This document shows positions 10,392 to 21,322 of a stretch of DNA of 64,000 nucleotides, one piece after another. The stretch comes from Coix lacryma-jobi var. lacryma-jobi. Taxonomy: Eukaryota; Streptophyta; Magnoliopsida; Poales; Poaceae. A model generated the notes under the pieces. The model made no database searches, was not told the DNA's origin, and saw only the letters and a program-made list of their open reading frames with translations. Each line of letters opens with the position of its first letter. Positions within the stretch are counted from its first letter, which is position 1. Where the stretch lies: positions 89,973,104 through 90,037,103 of the forward strand of contig CM019823.1 in assembly GCA_009763385.1 (NCBI GenBank). The letters run 5' to 3'. The translations under genes and the position numbers were made by a program.

Positions 10392-13012
10392 ATGGATCGC
10401 GGCGTGGGCAAACCGCTGTTCTTTGATGGGACGAACTATGCGTATTGGAAGATACGGATGTCGGCCTATCTTCAGAGCATGGGCTCTTCTATTTGGGAGA
10501 TTTGCAACAAGGACAATTACATTGTCTTGGCTGCTCGTGTTACTCAGCTTCAGATGGATGAGCACGATGCCAATAGCCGAGCGCGTAACGCTCTCTTCTC
10601 CTGTTTGAGCATGTCCGAGTTTGATCGCGTTTCTCACCTCCCCACGGCTCATGAGATTTGGGCGACCCTCATGCGCTTCCATGAGGGAACCTCTCAAGTC
10701 AAATCTCGTCTCTATGAGTCGCACAAGCGGGAGTACGAGAACTTTCGACACATGCCTGGCGAGAGTATAGAGAGTTTATTCGCTCGCTTTCAGGTCATTG
10801 TCAACAAGATGAGAGCGAACAAGGAGTTGTTGCCTTTTGACGATCATGAGAGGGCTTTGAAGCTTTTGCACACTCTTGATCGGTCGGTGTGGGACTCAAA
10901 GGTCCAGGCGATCATCGAATCGTCTAACTATGAGACCCTCACTTGCGACGAGCTCTTTAGCAAGCTCAAGTCTAGTGAGATTGACGCCATGTCGAGGGCT
11001 TCTTATGAAAATCCTTCCGGCCCGACTATGGCTTTGGTTTCTGGCTCTTCTGTTAACCCTCTGGAGGATTTGCACTTTCTTCACTCTTTTCTGTCACAGA
11101 GGACCAGCTGGAGTCTTTGGGGGATGACGAGTTGGCGATGCTCGCCAACCGGTTTTTGTTGTTCCACAACAACCGCATGAACCGTCGCCGCGGAGGAGGA
11201 CGCTGAGGATGCTTTGCGTGCGGCGACCCCGACCACTTCATCGCCAACTGTCCCAAGAAGAAGCACACATCTAGGAAGGGCGATCTTGGGCACAAGTATG
11301 ACTCCGGCAAGCGCAAGGAGAAGTACGTCCCCGCGAGGCACAAGCGGAAGGGCGGCTTCAACAAGGAGTACATCAAGACCAAGTACTTGGAGAAGGCCCA
11401 GGCTGAGCAGCGTGCTTTCTTCGCCACGCTCAGTGACGTCGACGACTCGGACGACGACTCCGCTTCTTCAAGCGACAACGAGTCCGAGAAGAAGAAGAGG
11501 ATCGAGGCCAAGCTCAACGGCCTCTGCTTCTTCGCCGACGATGAGGGTTTCTGCACCATGGCCCTCGGCAAGGAGGTCAACGGTGAGCTGGAGGACACTC
11601 CTCGGAACGACGATGACGACGACACCTCCCAGGTATCTCTGACCCCCGATGAGCTTTCCGCTGAGGTCAAGAAACTTACTGTCGCGCTTCTTAGTCAAGA
11701 CAAGCTGCTTAGGCGTGCTGCTAGAGAGCGCAAGGAGTTTAGACAGAAGTGGGAGGATACGGTGAAGGAACGTGAATCTGTCAAGTCCACCGTAGTTGTT
11801 ACCAATGAGGAGGAGTGCGAGATGTGCACCACGCACATGACTGACCTTCTCACCTTGAGAGGTAAGTATGCTGCGTTGGTTGGAGAGGTGGATGAGCTCC
11901 GGGCTAGACCCATGTTGTTGGGTGCGTGCAAGACTTGTCCTGTCTTGCAATCTGAGTTGGCAGAGAAGAATGCCAAGATTGTATCTCATGAGAAGGCCAG
12001 CTCGGGTAGCACTTGTGTGTCCAGGTGTGTTTTGTGTGAGGGCCTGGAGATGGAGATAGCCAACGTGAAGCATGACAAGATGCAAACCGAGGAGGAAAAC
12101 ACATACCTTCCGACCATCTTGTCATGAGTGTCTTGTGGTGAGCCGCAACTTGGGATGATGATCTCCCAATTCAAGCGTGCTGCAGGAGGTCCAAGTGTAG
12201 GCTTTGCTCCGGGTATTGATGTGTCAACTTTTGGGAAGATTGGAGAGTCGAGTGGTCTGAACCCGTGTGAGAAGCCCAACTCCACCACTACTCCCAAGCT
12301 TACCAAGATTCCACCCAAAGAGCCTTTTAAGCCTAACACCAAGGATGGTGTATTTGTGGAACCTCCGAGAGCTCCACCCAAGAAGCAGACATGGCATCCC
12401 AAGCCCAACCACCTGAAAAACAAGTTGGACACCATGCCACCCATACAGGAGGAGCTTATGCCACAGAAGGGCAAAGTGATCCACACCCACTACTGTGAGT
12501 AGCAACAACCCCCTTTGAGAGCGGTGAGGTACCATTGCGAGCACTGTGGGAGAGATGGACACTTGAGTGAGTTTTGCTTTCGGCGCAAGAGAGAGGCGCG
12601 CCATGCAAGGGAGATGAACAACCCGGACATGTACCATCCTTTCCATGATGTACATGTGCCGAATGTTCAGAGGAGAGCTCCAAGGAGAGCTGCTAGGCCT
12701 AGAGGTGCAGTGCCTCAAGGTCCTAGGCGTCAGGGAGGTGTTGCCCGACGGGGTCCTGACTTTGCAGGATACGGACCCCGTGGCGGAGGCTTTGTTGAGC
12801 GTTTCCCTCCACCGCGTTTTGAGTATCGCGATGGACGCTCTTCCCTTAGCGGACCACGTTTTCCTCAGCGTGGTGATCGCTCCTCCCGTAGGCGTGCTAG
12901 GAATGGTTTTTCTGCTAACCATTCTTTTGAGCAGTCGGCCCAACACTGGTTTTCCCCTTACTTCACTAACCCCAGTGTTGGACCGTATGCTCACCCTATG
13001 TCTTTTTATTGA
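10392..13012 (+). pseudogene. gag: Sirevirus-1 gag (decayed)
   Basis: Encodes the capsid/nucleocapsid precursor. It starts at the ATG at 10392 (MDRGVGKPLFFDGTNYAYWK), the copia gag N-terminus with the F-DG-NY-W-K pattern, followed by the UBN2-type capsid region to about residue 210. The first CCHC knuckle (C-x2-C-x4-H-x4-C) is at about 11213-11254. A lysine/acid-rich region follows, then a likely coiled coil at about 11650-11790, and a second CCHC knuckle (CEHCGRDGHLSEFC) at 12536-12577. The C-terminus is arginine and proline rich. Compared with the Sirevirus-2 copy, a one-base deletion near 11059 shifts the frame, and stops occur at 11204 (TGA), 12125 (TGG to TGA) and 12500 (TAG). At over 850 codons it has the long gag typical of Sireviruses. 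Confidence 0.88.
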
Positions 13013-13017
13013 TGTAG

Positions 13018-16000
13018 GTAAAATGATTGGAGAACGTTTGGTTGGTGGATTCCGGTTGCTCAAGGCACATGACCAGAAACGCCAAGTGGTTCTCTAGTCT
13101 TAGTCCAGTCGCCGGAAAGGAGTTTATCACCTTCGGCGACAATAGCAAAGGTAAGGTTTTGTCTCATGGGTCGGTGCGAGTTAATGAGCATTTTGTGTTG
13201 CGTGATGTTGCTCTTGTTTCTAACTTGCATTTTAACCTTCTTTCTGTTTCGCAACTCTTTGATGATGACTATGAGATTCGTTTTAAACCGAATCTCAGTC
13301 GTATTTTGGATCCTCAGGGCAATCTTGTATGTTTGATTTCACCCTTTGGAAAAGTCTTTCATGCGAATTTCTCAGAGTCTTTCGATTTCCCGTTGTCTTG
13401 TGGCTGGATCTTCCTCGTCTGATCTTTGGAAGTGGCATAGGAGACTTGGACATTTGAGCTTCGACTTGCTTGCAAGGCTTAGTTCACTTGGCCTAATCTG
13501 AGGATTGCCCAAGTTATCCATGGAGAAGGATCTTGTTTGCCATTCTTGTAGACATGGGAAGATGGTTGCCGCTCCCCACCATCCAGTGACTCAGGTCATG
13601 ACCAAGCGCCCTGGAGAGCTTTTGCACATGGACCTTGTTGGTCCGGCTCGGGTAAGCTCGGTTGGGGGGAAGTGGTATGTGCTTGTTGTTGTTGACGACT
13701 TCTCGAGATATTCGTGGGTCTTCTTTTTAGCTGAGAAGACCGAGACTTTCTCCTTTGCTCACAATCTGATTTTGCGTCTTCAGAACGAGTTCCCTCTGAA
13801 CTCGATGCGAGCTATTAGGAGTGATAATGGTTCCGAATTCAAGAATTCGGATTTTGAGAAGTTCTGTAACTCTTTGGGTTTAGAGCATCAGTTTTCTTCC
13901 CCCTACACACCGCCACAGAATGGTGTTGTAGAGAGGAAGAATCAGACCCTTTGTTGAGATGGCCAGGACGATGCTCGATGAGCATAGGACTCCTAGGCGA
14001 TATTGGGCCGAAGCTATGAGCACTGCATGCTACATTTCCAATCGCATTTTTCTCCGAGCTTTCTTGAAAAAGACGTCTTATGAGTTGCGTTTTGGAAAAC
14101 TGCCCAAGGTGAGTTATTTTAGAATTTTTGGTTGCCATTGTTTTATACTCAAAAAGGGCAACTTGGACAAGTTTGAGTCTCGTTCTTGTGACGGTGTATT
14201 TTTGGGTTATGGCACTCATACTCGCGCATATCGTGTACTTAACCTTGATAATAACCGAGTCATGGAGACATCAGATGTCACCTTCGACGAGACCATGGTT
14301 TGTCCTTCTTCTCGTTTTGAGCGTGCAGGTGATCATGAGGTAGGTGAGCCTCTTTTTGATGACGAGGATGAGGGTGCTGAAGTTATGGATGATCCAGCAC
14401 CCCCTCCACCTGCTGTGCCGCAAGGAGCGGCTTCTACTATGACTCACCACCCGACACCTCTTCCTCATGGGGGCCGTTGGATCCGCCACCTCGAGCGGTA
14501 CCTTTTGTACCCGAGGAGGCACCAACTGCTGTTGAGGGGGAGATCACGTCTGCTCGGGAGGCGCCACGACACATCTAGCGCCAACACCCCCCTTAGCAGA
14601 TGATCGGCAGCATCGACGAACGTGTCACTCGGTCAAGGTCACAACAAATCTCTCACTTTGCTCATTCTGCATTTGTTGCTGATTTTGAATCCCGAGATGT
14701 TGGACACGCTTTATCTGATCCGGATTGGGTCAATGCCATGCATGAGGAGTTATAGAATTTTGAGCGAAATCGGGTTTGGGTTTTGGTTCCTCTTCCTCTT
14801 GATTGTCATCCTATTGGGACAAAATGGGTTTTCAAAAACAAACAAGGAGAGGATGACCATGTTGTGAGAAACAAGGCCAGACTAGTTGCCTAGGGGTATA
14901 GTCAGAAGGAGGGGATAGACTATGAGGAGACTTTTGCTCCTGTAGCTCGTTTGGAGGCAATTAGGATACTCTTGGCTTTTGCTGCATCCAAAGGTTTCAA
15001 ACTTTTTCAAATGGATGTCAAGAGTGCCTTCCTAAACGGCTACATAGTAGAGGAGGTGTATGTGAAACAACCCCCCGGTTTTGAAAATCCCAAGTTTCCA
15101 AACCATGTTTTTAAACTCCACAAAGCTTTATATGGTTTGAAACAAGCCCCTAGAGCCTGGTATGATAGGTGGAAAACCTTTTTGCTTGCTAAGGGTTTTA
15201 AAATGGGATGTGTGGATAAAACGCTTTTTCTCCTCAAGCAAGGCAATGACACACTCTTGATCCAGATTTACGTGGATGATATCATTTTCGTTGGTTCTTC
15301 TCACGCTTTGGTTGCCAAGTTTGCAGACACTATGAGCAGGGAATTTGAGATGAGCATGATGGGCGAGTTGACGTTTTTCCTTGGGTTGTAAATCAAGCAA
15401 TCCCGAGAGGGGACGTTCGTACACCAGGGCAAGTACACCAAGGACATCCTGAAGAAGTTCGACATGGGTGAGGCCAAGCCTCTTCCAACACCTATGTCGA
15501 CCACGATGGCCCTGGATGTGGATGTGGATGGAGAAGCTGTGGACCAGAAGGAGTACCGGAGTATGATCGAGTCGCTGCTCTACCTGACGGCGACACGCCC
15601 GAACATTCAGTTCGCGGTGTGTCTGTGCGCGCGATTTCAGTCGTCGCCACGCACTTCTCACCATCAGGCGGTCAAGCGCATAATGAGGTACTTATCCTTC
15701 TCTCTAGAATTTGGGATTTGGTATTCTGCTTCCTCCACCCTCTCCCTTTGCAGTTATTCTGATGCCGATTTTGCTGGTTGCCGTATTGATCGCAAGTCCA
15801 CTTCTAGGACTTGCCAGTTTATTGGTTCTTCTCTTGTATCGTGGTCTTCTCGCAAGCAGTCTAGTGTCGCTCAGTCTACCACAGAGGCTGAATATGTTGC
15901 TGTGGCTAGCTGCTGTTCTCAGTTGCTTTGGATGATGGCCACTTTGCGTGATTTTGGTCTGAGCTTTTCTCGCGTTCCTTTGCTTTGTGACAGCACCAGT

Positions 16001-16213
16001 GCTATTAGCATTGCTAAGAACCCCGTGCTTCACTCGAAGACCAAACACATTGATGTGCGCTTTCATTTTCTGCGAGACCACTATGAGAAGAGTGATATCG
16101 ACCTTCGCCATGTCGATACTCATCATCAGTTGGCTGATATTTTTACCAAGCCTTTGGACCAATCGACTTTTAATCGGTTGAGAGGTGAGCTTGGTGTGTG
16201 TTTCCCCTTTTAG
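13018..16213 (+). pseudogene. pol: Sirevirus-1 pol: protease, integrase, RT, RNase H (decayed)
   Basis: Protease begins about 13027 with WLVDSGCSRHMT (catalytic DSG). The GAG-pre-integrase zinc region shows WHRRLGH and CHSC, though a CGA-to-TGA stop interrupts it at 13499. The integrase core has MDLVGPA, SDNGSEF and GVVERKN (D, D, E). Reverse transcriptase runs from about 14680, with QMDVKSAFLNG and the YVDD box at 15269-15280. RNase H has YSDADFAGC and TEAEYVA and ends LGVCFPF at 16211. Frame changes occur near 13383, 13950 and 14440, and further stops at 14753 (TAG), 14891 (CAG to TAG) and 15389 (CAA to TAA). Gene order is copia type. Each domain stays readable, so the decay is moderate. 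Confidence 0.92.
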
Positions 16214-17725
16214 ATGGGGGAAACATATTGGTTCTTGTTTTATAAACTAACTCTTTGTTTTTCAATTGGTTTCTTCTTGCATCTTTTCTACATTTCATCT
16301 TGCATACGCTTTTACATTCTGAGCTTCATGTATATAATCTTTAGAGTGTAATTATGCTCTGTTCAGTATGCTCCGATGATATATGTTGATGCTTGTAGCT
16401 TATGCTCTTACTGATCACTAATACATGTTGTGAGCTGAGCTATTTTTGAATGGTGAACCTGGTTAACAAACATAAAATTTGAAAATGTTCACCATTGAGA
16501 TATGCAACTAGCATGTGTAGGATGTGTTGAATTCACTCGTGCTTTTCATATATGCTAGGTTGCTATGTCTCTAGTTCTGCGTCCTTCACTTGCTTGGTAT
16601 GTTCATGTTCTGTCAATAAAATTTGAACCAAGTTGTTAAGTGAAATGAAAAGATCGAGATGGGATTGCTTGTCAGCACATCACAGTTTCGAGACTGTTTC
16701 TCATTGCACCTTGAGTTAAACTTGAGTTGTGTAGTGTATGACCGAAACTGTTGCTTTAAGCTTCTGATTGCTTCTGCATAGGCTTCACACAGTTGAAAAG
16801 TTAGGCAAGACAAGTTTTCAACCTCTCGCAATCACATGCTGAAATTTTAACTTGTGTAACTCAACCGCTACAACTCCGATAAAATCTGAATACACAAGTC
16901 TATGTTTCATTCTATAGCATGATGATTGAACTTTGCTAGGGGTAGTTCACCTTGTATACATGTTTAGCACTTGTTTGACTTCCTGTCTATACTTGTCTAG
17001 TGCTATTTTGATGGTGAATACCTTCTTTGGCTAAAACTGCTCACTTTGCTCATATGTTCATATTTCGTATATAGTGATCAGTTTGAGCCTTTGCTAGCAT
17101 GTGTGGTTCAGTTGCGTCATTGGAGGTATACTGTGTGGAGCATCTTTGCATTCTCTTGACTATATTCCTGAAGCTGCTAACTTGCATTTTTGACTCATAT
17201 GCATTTTGGAAGTGGGAGAAATTCTCTTGTTGGCACTTTTTGATGGTGCATTTTCTAAGGGCGAGGGATTTTTACTTGATGGTGCATTTTCAACTAAGGG
17301 GGAGAATTTGGTCAAATCATGCCTCCCATGTTCAACTAAGGGGGAGAAGAATCGGTTGTGTGCACCATGCAAGGGGGAGTTTGTTTTTTATTGGCCGTAA
17401 GGTTTTGGTATCGAGCTTTCTTGCTAGTTGTGTTGAGCCTCTGTGCCTCTATCTTGAGGGACTAGCATTTTGCTTCGATTTTTCACTTGGTATTTGCTAG
17501 CGGTGTTGAGCCTGTTCTACCTCTTCTTGAGGGCTAGCTTTGCTTTACTTGGTTGCGTCGAGCCGTTGCCCATGTCTTTGGAGACCAAGTTGTCTTGCTC
17601 TTTCCACTTGACCTTCTTCGGCTTTGCTATGCTTTTGGGTCATTTGGTCGAGTTCTCTCCTCTCCCTTCTTCCTTCCTTCTTCTATTCATTATGATTTGT
17701 GTTGGTAGTTGACAATGCACTCATC
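16214..17725 (+). other. Sirevirus-1 3' non-coding region with repeated polypurine tracts
   Basis: Sireviruses sometimes carry an env-like frame here, but I see none. AAGGGGGAGA occurs at 17296 and 17338, with a shorter AAGGGGGAG at 17371 and a degenerate copy near 17255, ahead of the one used at 17726. A repeated word near 17400-17560 (GGTATCGAGC, GTTGAGCC, TTGAGGG) also recurs in Sirevirus-2 at 43930-44340. Confidence 0.75.
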
Positions 17726-17735
17726 AAGGGGGAGA
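17726..17735 (+). other. Polypurine tract of Sirevirus-1
   Basis: AAGGGGGAGA one base before the 3' LTR start. Sirevirus-2 has the identical tract at 44515-44524. Confidence 0.88.
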
Positions 17736-17736
17736 T

Positions 17737-19816
17737 TGCGGATACATGGGTGTATGTCGAGTCTCTGAGTGATGAGTGATTGTCAACTGGGATAATGCGC
17801 ATGTTCTTTGGCTTGTGTTGTGCAGGTGTCGAGCACGGATACAGTGACCAGAGGCAAGGTGAAGGTTAAGTAGAGACGTGCCGTGCCGAGGGACCGAGAG
17901 TGGCGAAGGGCGGACGTGAGGCTTGGACTGAGGGACCGGTGGCCCGAGGATCAGCTGTGATGGCTGGTAGCCTGGGACAGCGACGAGCGGAGACTTGCGG
18001 GCATGGTGTTGCCTAGGTCGAGGACCTGGGGACACGTGTCGGTGGATGGGGTGCACGGGCGGTGCATCCCCTCTACAGCTTCGGTTTGGTGGTAGAGCCA
18101 GAGAAAAAACATCGGGTGGACGGTTTCCAGGTTCGGGCCTTAAAACCTGGGTGCTGCGGGTTTGCCGAGTTTGGGCCACAAAACTCGGGCTGAGGACGGT
18201 TTCTAGGTTTGGGCCTCAAAACCTGGGCGCTGGCGGGTTTCCTGGTTTTGGCCTCAAAACCAGGGGATGGACTTGGAGGCTGGTTTCCCGGTTTGGGCCT
18301 CAAAACCGGGGGTGGACGTGAAGGCCTGGTTTCCCAGTTTCGGCCACAAAACCGGGGGCGGAGTCCGTGAAGGGGACGTGGCGGCAATCGGTGAGGTTGC
18401 GTCGAGGCAACGCTACCTATTGTGCAGGCATGGCCGTCAGATCACCACCTACCACGAGTTGGTCCAGAATAACCTTAGGGTTTAGCTGGTTCACTCTGTA
18501 AGTAGTTAAGGGTAGAGTGGGAATTAAGAATAGTTAGAATTAGGATAAGTAGGGGGAGACACCCACCTCCCCATTCATCTCAGTCATTTGCTCTTTGCTT
18601 CTAGGGTTTCCTGCTCTCCCAATCCCCTGCTGTAGCTAGCTGAGATCCGCAGAGAACCATACCTCTGTGTACTAGAGATTTTGAGGAAGTGAGGCCGTAA
18701 CCTCACTGTTGTAGCGTGTGGTAGCCACACGGTTGCAGATCGATGTGTTGATTCGCGTTTTGGTTCGTGTTCTTCGTGTTCTTCGTTTCCTCGCATTTTT
18801 CTCGTCACTCGATCTCCCTCTCTAGTGCGTCTTTGCGAAATCCGTTTGAATCAACTTGTTCTTTATAGTGAGGAGATCATTTCCACCGAAGGAATTCATC
18901 TAGCTCCTCACGAACAAGTAGATCGGGTTGATTTCGTTTTTGTGGCGCTTTTTTGTTCTTGATCTTCGCCTTTTGATTTCCCGGTGATTGAATCGATTTG
19001 AGCGGATGATTTCTTGGGGATAGTCTCCTAACTACCCCGCGATCATCTTCTCCAAGTATGGGAACGTGGGATTTTGATTTGGATCGAATTTGGAGAGATT
19101 TGGGGAGAAGGCGACTGAAATCGCCCTCTCTGCGCGTTCGCGGACAGTCCGCAGTTTGACCGGCGGACAGTCCGCGCGTCGGGGGCAGGCCAGATCAGTG
19201 GCTATGTTCTTCGGCTGTTTTACTGTTCCTTGACCGGCGGACAGTCCGCCGTTGGTTTTTCGCGTACAGTCCGGGAACTGTCCAGGGGACTTCAGCAGCA
19301 TTGCGGTTTTGCTCTTTTGGCCGGCGGACAGTCCGCGACCTGAGCCCGGACAGTCCGCCACTGGGCAGACAGTCCGCGACCGTACTGCCGGACAGTCCGG
19401 GATTTGGCTGAAGCCTCCGGTTTAGTGCGTTTGCTCTCCCGGCTTTTCCATTTGGTTTTCAGACTTCTCGTTTGGCCCTGTAGTTAACCTAGGAATCTCT
19501 CTAGGTATCTTTGCTACTTGTTAGCATCGGTATTTGGGGATTTCTCGACGTAGCCTTCAATCTACGTTCGAGACTCGGTTTTCAAGGGACAAACTTGTGC
19601 CGGTGCTTTTGGTGTTTGGTTTGCTATCGCTTTGTGGTGCCTCGCTGTGATCCTAGGGATCATCCACCCTCTTCCAAGGGTCGTGGGCATCACGGTTTCG
19701 GCCGTAGCTGTCGGGAGTTGATTTTGGGACATTAGGCCAAAGTTTTGAGAGAAATTTTGTTGGCTCCCATTCACCCCCCCCTCTGGTCGCCTTGCTAGTG
19801 CTTTCTCGGTCCTTCA
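17737..19816 (+). repeat. Sirevirus-1 3' LTR
   Basis: 2,080 bp, from TGCGGATACATGG to CGGTCCTTCA, followed by the target duplication TTATG. It carries the hairpin array at about 18127-18356 and the palindrome cluster at 19139-19401. It keeps a 41 bp segment (about 19340-19380) with two extra palindromes that the 5' LTR lacks. Confidence 0.93.
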
Positions 19817-19821
19817 TTATG

Positions 19822-20084
19822 GCGGCTCACTCATGCATTTAGTAGGCTATTGCAAGCATTTCAGCCTATTTGAGCAAGCAAAACAGCCTACACAAATCTA
19901 GCAAGTAAACATGCTTAAAACAACTTAAATAGGTTTAAACTATTTAATCTTGTCAACAGCAAGTTTTACATTTTTCTTGCAGCAACATGATACTAGTGAG
20001 GTATAAAAATTGGTTTCATAAACTTTTAATTCATATAACTCTAGTTCTCATGATTGCAAGAAAATAATCATGGAACAGAATTAC
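19822..20084. other. Unassigned AT-rich sequence between two elements
   Basis: This continues the sequence that ends at 8172, restoring the site occupied before Sirevirus-1 inserted. It has no frame or motif of note. Confidence 0.5.
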
Positions 20085-20780
20085 TGTTGACACTCAAAAG
20101 TGTCCCAAGCGTATAATGGACTCCACCGTCAAGTTTTTGTCGTCATGGTGGCTGAGACCTCTTGAGAGACTTCCGACCAGGTCTCTTGAGAGATTTCCGA
20201 CCAGGTAAAACTGGTCGGAGGTGGCAAGACAGCAATAGAGACCAGCTCCACTAAACCTGCATATACGTACAAGATGGAAATTGCATGTACATGCCATAAC
20301 CGAATAAACAAGTCCTATTTGGAGTTTTATTCGGTCAAGAGTCCTATTCGGTTACGGGAAGACCAACCGCCCTATAAATATAAAGGGTGACGACCGATTG
20401 AGATCCCATCTATCCAATCGTCAAATCAATCGACTACAACCCTTTTACCCTCTTCTCCAACCTCATGCTGTTCATCCCTTGATCCTATGACCAAGGTGGC
20501 GCCCAAGGCTCATCGGCCAACCTAGGGCAACCCGACGACGTCCAAGCCCTGACGGGGTCCCTCCCGGGCAAGAGCTTCGACGGTTCCTTTGCTAGTTTGC
20601 CCGAAAACTAGTCGTTCTTCACCATGTAAGTGCGATAGCTATCCTTTGCCAGTTTGCTTGTAAACCTAGCCGTCCTTCACTGCATAAGTGTGACCTCCTC
20701 GCTGCTTTCTTTGGTCCGTGGCGACCCGGGCGTCCAATGCCCTAGCTGGTGTGTGATCCGGAACACTTTCGGCGTCAACA
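20085..20780 (+). repeat. Element G 5' LTR
   Basis: 696 bp, from TGTTGACACTC to GGCGTCAACA, so the ends are short inverted repeats. Inside is a doubled word, GAGA(C/T)TTCCGACCAGGT, at about 20165-20205. The TATA box is at 20372. Confidence 0.82.
20372..20386 (+). promoter_or_regulatory. TATA box in the element G LTR
   Basis: CTATAAATATAAAGG lies about two fifths of the way into the LTR, followed by C-rich sequence expected around a start site. The position fits a U3/R boundary. Confidence 0.6.
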
Positions 20781-21015
20781 CACTTTTTGCCTACTCCGCT
20801 GGGGAAAGAATTTGTTTCGGCTCTACTTTGTAGCCGAATCTTCTTGCCCTAGCCCTATTCTTCACTGATCTATCTTCTTGCGCTCGCCATTACCGTTGCA
20901 TTCGGCCCAACAGACCGATCACATCTGGTTTTGACCCCTTATGATCTCGTTTGCTATTTTGCAACACGGCGTGCTTGATATTGGAAAATTCAGCAAGGCG
21001 GTCAAGCTCTAAATC

Positions 21016-21317
21016 ATGGAGTACCAAGGTGTTACATCACAAAACTACTACAATTACCCCAAGGTACAACTTGCAAATACATCTTATGGTTATAATAATT
21101 ATTTTGCAAGTTCTATGAACTCTCATGTTGGTGTTGCTAGTAATAATGATAGTAGATATGTTGCATCGATTAATACTTTTGTTAATACTCCTCATCATAC
21201 GCATCATACTCATGCATATTAAGGTCAAGGGCAGATGTCAACTATAGATTCTTTAAGTTTTGATGCTACTAGCAACATACAACATGTAAATTCTTATTCA
21301 TCGGCTATAAATTCACA
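21016..21317 (+). pseudogene. gag: Element G gag, part 1
   Basis: ATG at 21016 opens MEYQGVTSQNYYNYPK, rich in Asn, Tyr and Ser. A stop at 21220 (TAA) is followed by more of the same frame up to the Sirevirus-2 insertion. The start is chosen because it is the first ATG after the leader and shares the Asn/Ser-rich composition of part 2. There is no catalytic motif. This is an unstructured N-terminal extension of gag. Confidence 0.6.
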
Positions 21318-21322
21318 ATACG

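Larger units (their letters stand above)
8173..19816 (+). mobile_element. Sirevirus-1: complete but decayed Ty1-copia Sirevirus-like retrotransposon
   Basis: The element is 11,644 bp and bounded by a perfect 5 bp target duplication, TTATG at 8168-8172 and 19817-19821. LTRs start TGCGGATACATGG and end CGGTCCTTCA. It has an initiator-Met-type primer binding site at 10331, gag then pol in copia order (protease, integrase, reverse transcriptase, RNase H), a 1.5 kb non-coding tail with repeated AAGGGGGAGA tracts, and a final polypurine tract at 17726. The long gag with two zinc knuckles, the repeated polypurine tracts and the CGGACAGTCCG palindromes are Sirevirus traits. Both gag and pol contain frameshifts and stops, so this copy cannot move on its own products. 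Confidence 0.93.

Noticed and set aside
11053..11670. Long minus-strand frames across gag (also 23954-24658)
   Set aside because: They are shadows of the Lys/Asp/Glu-rich gag read on the other strand (poly-Ser runs).
17099..17500. 133-codon frame in the Sirevirus-1 3' region, considered as env-like
   Set aside because: It spans the repeated polypurine tracts and is not conserved in Sirevirus-2.
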